Positions 36,540 through 47,560 of a DNA stretch of 64,000 nt are shown here, piece after piece; positions within the stretch are counted from its first letter, which is position 1; the number at the start of each line of letters is the position of its first letter. The notes beneath the pieces were generated by a model. It saw only the letters and a program-made list of their open reading frames with translations, searched no databases and had not been told where the DNA came from. Origin of the DNA: Trema orientale (taxonomy: Eukaryota; Streptophyta; Magnoliopsida; Rosales; Cannabaceae); assembly GCA_002914845.1 (NCBI GenBank), contig JXTC01000144.1:186015-250014 (forward strand), written 5' to 3'. The position numbers were made by a program, and so were the translations under genes.

Positions 36540-37003
36540 ATAACATAACCATCCATAGAGAAAAAAAAAAATCTCCACTGAAACCTCAACCTATATATAT
36601 ATAATCTTGTATACGCTAAGCTACCAATTGAAAGCATCAAAACAAGTCAAAAGTTTGTTCTGTAAATTATTGTATATGCCAACAGCTTCTCAAACTCATC
36701 CACCAAAAAAATAAAAAAAAATCAAATAATGCATAAGATTATCACAAGTGCACCAACAGATATGCAAGCAAATACATTTTTCTGGCTTATTGAGTTTTAG
36801 AACGTAGCAGGTGATTTCCACAAACTGGATCACTTTGCTTTCCAGGTCATCAAAATCAAACTTACTGTCTTTACATGACGAATACTAGTTACAAGAGATC
36901 AAACATGATCTTCTTCGTCCCATCCCCGAAATAATGAAAAAATTACAACTATTTTACAGAGAAATAGTCCAAATTAGATAGGTCCGGTTATTAGTCAGCA
37001 AAT
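36540..37003. other. 3' flank of the Rab7 gene
   Basis: No gene or clear element. This should include the Rab7 3' untranslated region (transcribed leftward). Confidence 0.5.
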
Positions 37004-40000
37004 TTAGCATGCACAACCTCCTCTTTGTTCCACTTCTGAAACGGTTTCTGAGATACCTCGGAAGTAACTGCAACATTTGACAAAGGTACATAAGTATTGT
37101 CAGAAAGAAATGTTGGAATTTTATCCCTATAAAGTGGTCCACATGTCAAAAGATTATGACTCAATTTAAAATAATAATCAAATTAATTAATTAAATAATG
37201 GGTGATGTGGGTGATGTGGTAACTGCTATCAGTTTGTAGAACGTTGTCCTAGCCTAAGAGAGAGAGATAAGCTAAAATTTCTTTAGCCTGTGAAAATCCA
37301 TCTGAGAGGTCTCTCATAAAGAGGAATAAGATAGAAGATATTGAGGTTTATCTGCTGCTTGTCTTACTTGAACAACAATGGCTGGAGGTACGATCCTTAT
37401 CTTGTCCTAAAGATTTTTCTAACAAGAAACACATAAGGTGAACTATCAGAAATCACTGATGAGAAAAAAGAAAAAGGATTAATTTTCATCATATGTATTT
37501 CAATTAATCGAAAAACTTCAGCAAATAACATATGGTATTTCAATTAATCAAAAAACTTCAGCAAATAACCACAAACTTCAGATTTGAAAACAAAACTTTC
37601 TCTTCATTTCTGGAGTTTATATGAGGCATAAACAATGAATACAATTCTACTCATGAAGGTTCCGGGCCACCTACTCATGCAAATACAACAGAAACGTGGT
37701 GAACAAAATCACTAGTTCAGTATGCATGGAATGTACAATTGATGTGTGCTTTTATTGTTATTGCCATTTCGTGGGAATTCTTGTGGTAGGAATGAAATAA
37801 TGTGAAAAATAGCACTTGTTCTTAAAAGTTGTATACTTCATGTAAAAAGTGGCCAAAAATTCGAACTGCTGCTTATAAATTTCCATAAATTTCAATTTTA
37901 GAAGAATTTAAAAAAATACATAAAATGGTCGTGAAAGGTTTAAGGTAGGCTTACATGTCTTGTTCATGTTCATTGTCCAGAGAAATTTTAGCAGCACATA
38001 AAAATGCTTCATCAACATTGTAATCCTCCTTCGCCGAGGTCTCAAAGTAAGGTATATTTCCCTTGGAAGTGCACCATTCCCTGGCGTTCTTCTCAGAAAC
38101 CTGCAGAAATCAGGGTACATAGAGATTTCAGTTCAAGACAACGTCTAGAAAATTTTCAGAATTCATATAGTGTGGTATCCGTACCATTCGGCTATGTCCA
38201 CCATCTAAGTCCACCTTGTTTCCCAGTAACACAAAAGGAAAGATCTCAGGGTTTGTTGGATCTGCCTGAACATCAGTAGTGAAAGTGTGAGAATAAAAAT
38301 CAGAAAGTTCCACAATTAGAATTCTGAGATGGACATGACTTGGTAGAAACAAGATTAGTATAAATACATTAGGAATACAGAGATATGAAATGCTTATCAC
38401 AATTCTATAAACATCAATGGCAAGAAAATCCTACAAAATGGGTAATCAGATTATTTTCTCATTTTGTTGAAGCATGTTAAGTTTTCCAAAAAACTTAAGA
38501 ACAAACAAATAATTCTTGTAACATAAACCGATTAATCAATAAACTAGAAAACTAATGAAAGAACTGAAAAGAATCAATAGTGAAGAGCGAAGAGCACAAT
38601 ATTAAATGTAAGTCGGCCAACAAATGCCTATATTCACAAATCAAAACCAGCAGAGAAGCTTCCGTTATTTAGAAAATACAATGTCAAAGCTCTGAACATG
38701 TCTCTACAGTTCAAGAACCTTACCTCTTATTTGTAGGCTTTAGACTATTCATAGGCTACGGTATTACTTCCCTAATAGTCCTAATCGAATCCAGTTTTAC
38801 ACCTAATATTTCCAATAGGGTTTCAACTCTTCTAGTTGCAATAGGGTACAAATGGTAGCCTGGCACCCTACACCAAAGACTGTGACCTACCAACTTACGC
38901 CACCTTATCTAACAAAATATGAGAGAGAAAACAAAATGCCATTAAATGAATCGATAGCCACTGGTACCACATTCATAAACAATTTTCAAAGTACATGTCA
39001 CATAATCATCTGGTTATGAGACTCATGTTCTTCATAGACATGTAATAACTATATGCTTGTTGAGAATTGCATAGCAAAATAGCACTCATTAACTTGCATA
39101 TGACCATTGGATAAAAGACATCATGAACAGACAACATAAATAGAGAAAGCAGGAAAGACTTTGATAGACCTGTTTGAGAAATTCTTCATGCCAGTTGTGG
39201 AGTGTCTCAAATGACCTAAGAACATTTACATCATATACAAGAATACAGCAATCTGCTCCTCTATAAAATGCAGAACCAAGGCTTTGAAACCTTTCCTGCC
39301 CTGCTGTGTCCCAAATCTGTCAGTTATAAAAGAAAATATAATTGAAGTGAACAAAGCTAACAACATGCATTGTCTCAGGATACTATATTTGTTCAGTGGT
39401 ATTCACTCACTTGCAAAGTCACCAGCTTGTCATCAAGCTGTATTTCCTTTGTCATGAAATCAGCTCCAATTGTAGGCTTATATTGTTGACTGAACTTCTT
39501 ATATACGTATCTGATTAAGCGGTTAAAGATCCACTTGACCGAAAATTGTTTTCTGAAGGCAGCAAATTTAGACGATCCTTTTCGGTTTAGATTTCTACAT
39601 GGAGAATTGTTATCAATGATACAAGAAAATAGCACCCAAAACAACAGCAGATGACTCGTTTTTCGATGCTTTGCTTCTTTTTGAGGAACATCATCATGTT
39701 ACAAGTCTGTCTTAGCAAAACTATTCAACTTCTGTAAATTGAGTACCAACTCAGCTCTTTCAAGATGTAAGAGTAAGAATGCCTTCAATCTAATCCATTT
39801 TTCATTTATGAACTGAAAACTTATCAAAATGGAGAAACTATCTCTTATCATAAATAATTAATATGGGCATCAGGTGTTACACTCTTTATGAACCACAGCT
39901 TTCAATTATTAAACAACAACCAGCAAAATCACCAAATCTCACCCTTTTGTCACTTTCTATACCAGAAAACTCTTTTAAGTCCCCTATCACCATAGACAAT

Positions 40001-40486
40001 ATCATAACTCCTCCATATCTTTCCTGGGCATTATCAACATCATCATTCTACCAATGCATGTAGACATATCAATCCCATTTTACAACAAATTTCCCACTTT
40101 GACAACGACATTTTAATAGAGTTAATCAAGTTAAAGTAAAAAAAAAAAAGACAATAAATAGAATCCAACCAGAAGAAACTTCACGAATCTGAAAAGACAG
40201 AGACTTTTTACTATATTAAGGATACTGATTCATCAAAGAAGTTTTCCCCACCCTGAAAAATCACACACAAAAAAAAAACAAAACAATGCTCATAATATTT
40301 TCAGAACAAAGAAACAAAAAAATATAAAATAAAATAAAAAATCTTAATATTCTGTACAAGAGAATTTAAACCTGAAAACAAAAATGAGAAAAAAAGGAAA
40401 AAAAGAAAAAAGAAAAATAAGACGTACCCACTATCCCCAAGGACGATAACCTTAAGCAGAGTCCTCCTTTTCATAGAAATATCCAT
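37004..40486 (-). CDS. RABG: Rab7-class small GTPase (RABG subfamily), 7 exons
   Basis: Rab7 proteins control traffic to, and fusion at, the vacuole/late endosome. Exons on the - strand are 40428-40486, 40226-40252, 39411-39510, 39170-39316, 38185-38265, 37955-38100 and 37004-37067, 624 nt coding 207 aa plus TAA. All G motifs are present: P-loop GDSGVGKT (17-24), switch I PTIGADF with Thr42, WDTAGQE (64-70), NKVD (127-130) and TSAK (159-162). The C-terminus GGCAC is a CxC double prenylation signal. Exon 2 is only 27 nt and encodes VGKTSLMN of the P-loop. The start ATG gives [12 protein letters not shown], which is closer to my memory of Arabidopsis RABG2 (At2g21880) than to the RABG3 group. 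The in-frame TTG upstream is not used. The body ([15 protein letters not shown]) is RABG3-like, so the exact subgroup is open. Confidence 0.95.
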
Positions 40487-41805
40487 TGAAGACGACAAAA
40501 AAAAAAGGAGCTATATTAATAAACAAAGGAAAAAAAAAAGAGAATAGAGTCTTCAGTTCTCAAAAATGAAAGTTTTGTTTCTTTAGGGGAATCCAATGGA
40601 ATAGAAATATTGGGAAACTTTTCAACAAAAAAGTAAGATCATAATAAATGATAAAGGCAATAGAGGGTAGGCCATTTTCAAGGTGGTTCTTGATTCTTCT
40701 TCTTCTTCCCGTTGTTGTTCCAACTTTTTTTTTTTTTTTGGGGGTTTACTTATTATTTTTCTTTATGCTCTTTTTTTGGTCTAGTTTAAATGATGCAAAG
40801 TGAAAGCATGTGAAACTCTGCCAACCAGAACCAACTTTACCCGCCAGCTTAGCTCTTTACTTATTTAAATATGTGATTCAATGATTATAAAATCTTATCT
40901 AAGTATTACATTAATTTTTTGACTATTCTTCAAATAATAATAATAATAATGATAGTAACAAAGGGTCTAAAAAAAACAAAGGGTTCAAATGACAGTCGTG
41001 CAGTATTACATTAATTAATTGATATTTTAAGGAAAAAAATAATAATAATAAAATAAAAAATAAAAAAACAGAGGGTTCATATGACAGTCGTGCATGCATT
41101 TATATATTTTTAGCTTTATATCTCTCCTGATTTTAGATGACAGGTTGGACAGTTATATATGCTTTTCAATTAATTAAATTCAGCCTAATTTCTTAGGGGT
41201 TTTCTGTTATTACTATTATTATTTTAATCACGAAGTATATATTTTTCATGGGTTGTTTGCCTTTTATACAATAATAAGCTTGTGTTGGTTTTTTTTTTTC
41301 CTTTTAAAAATTATATTTTTTTTTGTTTTTTTAGTTCGAAAAAAATTGTCTTTTTTTCTTTTGGCAAAGAATTGTTGAGAGGAAAAAATTCAGAGGCAAT
41401 CTGATACTCTGATACTCAAATAATTATTATTCTTTTTAGCATGTTTTAAAAGTTTTGACAAAGGTCCGCCAACTAATTTCTGTTTGAACTTGGAAAAGTG
41501 TAAAAGATGTTGGTTATAAATTTCCCATCTTTTCTTAATTCTCTTTAAATGTTGCACTTTACTAACATGCTTTGCACTTCCATTTTCCTTATTTGCTCTA
41601 ACAGGCTTTGCACTCCCTCCTACTCCTTCTTCATTTTTCTTTTAAAGAAAAAATAGAAAGAAATTTCTTTTGATTTAATAACTATCCAATACAAATTTCA
41701 AATTACAGAAAAGTGCTAACCTCAAACGATCAACTAGATAAATATTTTATCATAATGAACAAGAAGAAAAAACTTGTGTACACTATAAAGATGACGTGTA
41801 ATATA
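40487..41805. other. Rab7 upstream region and AT-rich intergenic DNA
   Basis: The first 200 bases or so should hold the leader and promoter of the leftward Rab7 gene. Beyond that the sequence is simple AT-rich DNA with T runs near 40720 and 41290. The phrase GGGTTCAnATGACAGTCGTG occurs twice (near 40981 and 41071), a small duplication of about 90 bases. No gene seen. Confidence 0.5.
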
Positions 41806-42781
41806 GTTTGCACTATAGGTATACATCAGCTGGGTTAGGTCAGTTTGTATTAAATTTCTGAACCAACCCAATTAGGTCGGCCTGACTATTTTTTAGCCCA
41901 ATAGAACTCAATAAATACCCTAAACTGACCTGGGCCTGCGACTGTCGGCCTCGGGTTGGTTTCGGTCGGCTTAATCAGCCCTAAGTTTTTTTTTTTTCAT
42001 TTCAAAAAAATTGAAAATTGGCATTAGACTAGGCTTTATATTTACTGAACTTAGGCTTTTTAATTACTAAACCTGATCCTCTTTTAATGTTTTTGAAATA
42101 TACTCTATTTATTAAAACAAATAAATCATTAAAGTTCATTCAAAACACAATAAATACTCAAATCCAAAAATCAAAAATCAAACGTCACTAACCATAAAAC
42201 ACATTACATATTACTAAAGCAACAACAATCATGCTAATCTCATAAAACTACATTACATCATACTGAAAACATAATATTCTCACGAAATAAAATAGTCAGT
42301 TTAAAACATAATAGTATCATGAAATAAAGAAGTCCATACTCGGTCCATAAAACATAAACATAATAAAAAATTAAAACAACAAATAAAGAAGCTCATTTGG
42401 AGTAGCATAATCCATCTCCAAAGCATCTTGAATAAATAACATAATCAAATTAGATACAAAGACCAATCAAATTAAATATAAAAGAGAATTAACCTTAAAT
42501 TTACTAAGTACCAAACAAGCAGCAACAAATCAATCTACCACAATAGGCTCCACACTATCAACCAAGCTTAAAGACTCTATATCTCAATTTTCAGCAAACA
42601 AAAAGGAGTCAAATAAAACAAAACAAGTATAATTCCAACACGAAAAAGAAATTAAAAGCTTATAAAAAGTACTAGCTAGTCATCGTACTAATAAGATATA
42701 TTTACCTGATTCAACATACTCATATGTTTGCATCTCATGTATGTAATCCTTCAATTATAATAGCTCATGAGTAGATTTAAC

Positions 42782-44848
42782 CTAATTTTGGGTACAAACC
42801 AAAGCTTCCACCATATTAGGGCTCAAAGAACTCCTAAATAGATCCAAAATACGACCTCCGGTACTAAAGGTTGATTCAGAAGCTACAGTAGATACAGGGA
42901 CAGCAAGCACATCACAAGCAATTTTAGCTAGGATCTTATATTTGAAGCTATTTTCTTTCTACCATGCTAAAATGTCAAAATTGGGTGTTAAGGGATTAAT
43001 AGGATCTTTAGATAAGTATTTATCAAGATCATTTTGCCTCTCGTTGAAGTCTTTATCCTTTCGATGTTATGAAAATTGAGATAATAGCTTATGATCAGAT
43101 CCTAAAAGCTTTTCTTTAGCTTGGTTAGTCTCACTCTCATGTCCTTCACTAACTTATTCAAGAGAGTTTCAACCTTTCTGGTCAATTTTGTAGCAGTAAT
43201 AAGATCATAGACACAGTCAAAGTAATATTTGACATACTCAAATTTATACCTCGGATAAAAAATAATAGCAACAAACAAGATATAATTAATATTATCCACA
43301 CTTTCCCAATACTTCTCATGCTTCTAGCCATATTTGTTATAAAACAATCTCCACTATGCATTAAATTATTGATCTGATTTTTAATCTCACAAAGCTCATG
43401 ATAAAATGCATTTGAATTTACTTGCAATGAGCCACTAAGTCTCAAAGTGACATTGTAAAAAATCTTCAAAAACTTCACAAAAGCCTTTGCATTATCCCAA
43501 TCTTCACTCGTTGGCGATCCAACATTATCTTTTCTATTGTTATCATCCTTAAAAGCACTCAAGTACTTGTCATCTTTTTCTTCATATCTCTCAAAAACCT
43601 TCTGAAATTTTAAAGCTGATTCTAACATCAAATAGGTGGAATTCCATCTTGTGGGGACATCTAATACCAACAGACCCTTATACTCTATTTTTTCTTATTC
43701 CACACATGATTAAACTTTTGCAATCTAGCTGGGGATGACCTCACATATCTCACAACCCTATGAATGGATGTAATTGAGCTATGTATATCTTTTAATCCTT
43801 CATTAACAACAAGATTCACAATGTGATAATAATACCTCAAATGTATAAACTCCCCATCTAGGACAACCTCATTCCATCCTCTTACCTTTCTTTTTAAATA
43901 GACTACAGCGGTATCATTAGAAGAGGCATTATCTACTATTATGGTAAATACTTTCTCTAATACCCACCCATATGGACAAGACTTAATCACTCTACTAATT
44001 GTCTCCCCCTTGTAGTTAGCTATTTGGCAAAAGTTTAGAATTCTCTTTTGCAACTTCCATTAAGAATCAATGTAGTAGGCGGTAAGAGACACGTAGTTTA
44101 TATTTTGAAAAGAGGTCTAACAATCTATGGTAAGGCTAATCCTTTGTGAACTCCTAGTCAATTCATCCTTAATCTTCTTCCTCTCAATTTAAAAGAGTTG
44201 CAAGATGTCTCTAGCAATTATTACCATAGAAGGAGGGTCAAATCTAGGCTGTAACTTCAAGCAAAAATGTTTAAATTCTTTTCCTTCCACAAACCTAAAT
44301 GGCAATTCATCTAAAATGACCATTTTACACAAAGCCTCTCAACAAGCCTCTTTGCTATAACCCATAGCCACTAAATTGCTCCCACTCCCAGTTTCAGTTA
44401 TAAGCCAAAAACATGGAATCTTTTGCTTCTTATTTACAACTCTAAAAGGATATTTCTTACATTGGGTTTGCAAATGCACTAACATGCTACTTGTGCCACA
44501 TGTTTTTGAATTACATGCATAATCCTTCCCATTGTAGTTACAAATATACCTAGGATCATTTTGATCACAATTCTTAAGTCTAGTAAAATGCTCCCAAACA
44601 ATGGAGGCTGGCTTATTTGGTTTTTTCTTACGATTTTTTGGATTTGACCCTGTTTTCAATCTTTCTACGGTTTTTGGTGTAGGACTAGGAGTACTAGAGG
44701 GTATAGCGGGTGGTACCGCGGCTGGCTTTGAAGGTGTCAGGGTAGAATCAGTTTGGGTTTCATTATTAGGTTAAGATGAAGCTTCAGCTGTTTGAGTAGG
44801 GGTAGTGGACTGAGTAAGATATTTCTCCATCTCAAAAATTCCACTCAT
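42782..44848 (-). pseudogene. hAT transposase (zf-BED/RICESLEEPER-like), decayed
   Basis: Reading from the ATG at 44848, a Thr/Pro-rich leader is followed by a BED zinc finger. The finger shows SIVWEHFTRL, then YICNYNGKDYAC and HLQTQCKKYP. Central RNase H-like parts include FTIIVDNASSNDTAV and LRYYYHIVNLVVNEGL, the latter matching the family's CxxHxxNL region with its cysteine replaced. VLDVPTRWNSTYLMLESAL, a hallmark of the family, follows. The C-terminal hATC dimerisation domain reads LAKIACDVLAVPVSTVASES then TFSTGGRVLDLFRSSLSP. The frame is broken by several stops and shifts (one early stop in the leader, one just after the BED finger, others between the central blocks), so it is not functional as read. 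Confidence 0.88.
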
Positions 44849-46270
44849 AAACAAATAAAATGCAAATCCATAAAACAATATAAGTAATTACTAACAACTA
44901 ATAAGTTAACATGGTACTTAACACTAATAAGCCATTCACATTAATATATACAAAGTACACAAAATATTTTAAACACTAGATAATATAACACTACAAATAC
45001 GGTCAACTAAATTAACACATACTAGTTACAAAATTCAATAAAATCAACTTATTAAGCATTGTTGAACACTGAACTAAGAACTAAAATTATAATATTCAAA
45101 ACTAATTAAATAATAGCATTAACAATAAAAAAATATAATAATTATTTTCTTAAAAAAATACTAATAGTATTAAAAAAAACTAGCATACAATCCAACAAGA
45201 AGGGTATTACACATAAAAAAAATTATATATGTAATATAAAAGAGATTCTTACAAGGTAAAAACCTCAAAAAAGTGTTAATCCTTGCAGCTTATGTCCTTC
45301 AATTGGTGCTTTTAGAGTGTCTGAGAAAGAAAACAAATTAGGAACTTAAGCTCTCATAGACCAGAAGCTTGGTGAATATAAAATACTTTTAGGATAAAAA
45401 AAAATACTAAATCATAAACAATTGATTAGACGATAGTGCTAGGGGAAATAGTTCAAGTTTTTTCAATATATGCCATTCATAATAAATAAATAATAAATAT
45501 CATGGGATTCAAAATTTTTGTGTTTTGCGTTCCTTTACATATATTAAAATGGAAAAGACAAAAAAGAGTATCAATGATCAATTCAATTGAATTCTCGAGA
45601 AAGCAAAATTGATTAAGTGGCTACACTTATGTACAACATTGTCTTGGTTCTCTTTGGGACGTATAATTAAACAGAAACTTGAGAGATTTATACAAATTCT
45701 AGAAACTAATGAAGAAATCATATGTCTAGATTTATTTCTCCAAAATTCCTTCGTAGGAAAATTTTCCAAAATAACAAATTCCAACAAATTCTAATTCGAG
45801 CAACAGATACGAGGTGACATTCACAATGAAAATCATCAATAAGAAATACTTTAATTGAAAAAAAAAAATCTCATAAAATCAAAAACAAAAATCAACTTCA
45901 TTACAAACTCAATAACTCAGGAACTAACTTTGTGAGTTATGAAGTCTGGCCTGTGAATGAGAGAGACTGAGAGAGACGAGTGAGAAGTACCAAGGCCGAA
46001 AATGAAAGAGAAATAGGGACAAAATTGAGATAGAGAACAGAGACGAGAGTGAGACTGTGGTCTGTGAGAGATGAAGTGTGAGTGAAAGAGAGACTGAGAT
46101 GGAGATGGACTGTGAGTAAGAAATAAAGAAAATGAGAAAGTGAGGGTGACGAGTCTGGTGACTGAGAAAGAAATAGAGAAAGTAAGAGAATTAGGTTTGA
46201 GTTTTGAATGATCTGTTTTAGGTATTACCAAATAATTAATTAATTGATTAATTAATAATTAATTAATTAT

Positions 46271-47560
46271 GTTGTAACACGTGTATGAAAAGTTGTTGTA
46301 ACAACGAGTGCATATATTGCAACAGAACATAAAAATAAAGAGATGAACACAAGACGTTTTTAACGTGGTTCGGACCTCTCCTACTCCACGGGGCTACGCT
46401 CAGAGATTAAACAAATTAGTGAAGTATAAAAGTTACAAGCACCAATTGACTAATGCAATAAAAGACTCCATCTTTTTAATTGCTGCAATGTGTTGTAATG
46501 ACTCTACCAATCTTATTTAGCGAGCTCCCCTCGTTTTGTTGATCCTTCACACGTGAACTCCCTTCACTGGTCTAGATCTGTCTCCTCCTGAAGATAAAAT
46601 GTTCTTCCTCTCGAAGAACAAAAGCACTTAAATAAAGTACCTAGAAAACCCTAAAACTCTCTAAGTCTCACAATAGTAATAGAACAAGCTCTATGCCTTA
46701 TACAAAAGTTCTCTCAAAGAGTATTTTCTCTCAAATGAAGTGCATACAAATTCCTTGGACTTGATGAGCTTTTATAGATGAATTTCCAGCCCTAATTTCG
46801 TGCTCTCTTAGTGTGAATAGGCTGAAAATAAGAAAAGAATGATTTGCCACAAAATCTATTGTCATTCTTTATGTGGACAGTCTGAAATCTGTTATAACAA
46901 CTTTCATAAATTGTCCCTAAAAAGTATCTAGGTGCATTGAGAGAAGTTTTCCACAATTTTGGCTTTGAAATCACTCTTTTATACCTGTAAAATCTTTTCT
47001 TAAAGACAAAGATTGATTTCACCATTAATTAGAGTCAATCAAAATCAAATAAGAAAACTTTCCATAAACAGTGAAATCTGTTGCAACAGATTTCATCAGA
47101 ATATCCTGACAGCTCATCAAATTAATTACATTAATTTAATGAGAACATAATCTGCACCATAATAGACGAAATATTATCTTGATTCTGCTTAAATACCTGT
47201 CAATAATCATTATCCAAGATTTGAGGTAATAAAGAGTAAGAATTAAGCTAAAAATGGAAACTTAATCAAAGGATAATTGAGATAAAATATCTCAATCAAT
47301 TAGGTCCAGCTTAGTCACGAAAATCCATCAGTAATAATTCCTATTATCCTTCTAGAAAAGTTTAATAAGGAAAATTAGGCCAAAAGATGCAAGAACAAAA
47401 AGTTTCCAAAATTGGATTTTCGCCTGCACTCGTCTGTTGTGAGCGATCTTGTAATTCTGTTGCAACAGGTATTTTACAACATCAGCAGACCTATTGTAAC
47501 AACTTGTTAGTTTTCTCACAACAACTTAAGTTTATTATTTTTGTCAATTGTTTGCCAACA
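46271..47560. mobile_element. Probable LTR-retroelement remnant nested in the hAT element
   Basis: The block begins TGTTGTAACACGTG, has a ACGTGGTTCGGACC ... CTCCACGGGGCTACG phrase that I recall as common in plant LTRs, and ends in a region with repeated TTGTAACAAC/CAACA motifs. No target duplication or second LTR was found, so the limits and family are uncertain. It is non-coding and a fossil. Confidence 0.4.

Noticed and set aside
38004-38400. Frames on both strands over Rab7 exons 5 and 6
   Set aside because: One is an antisense shadow. The other is exon 5 read through into introns; splice sites explain both.
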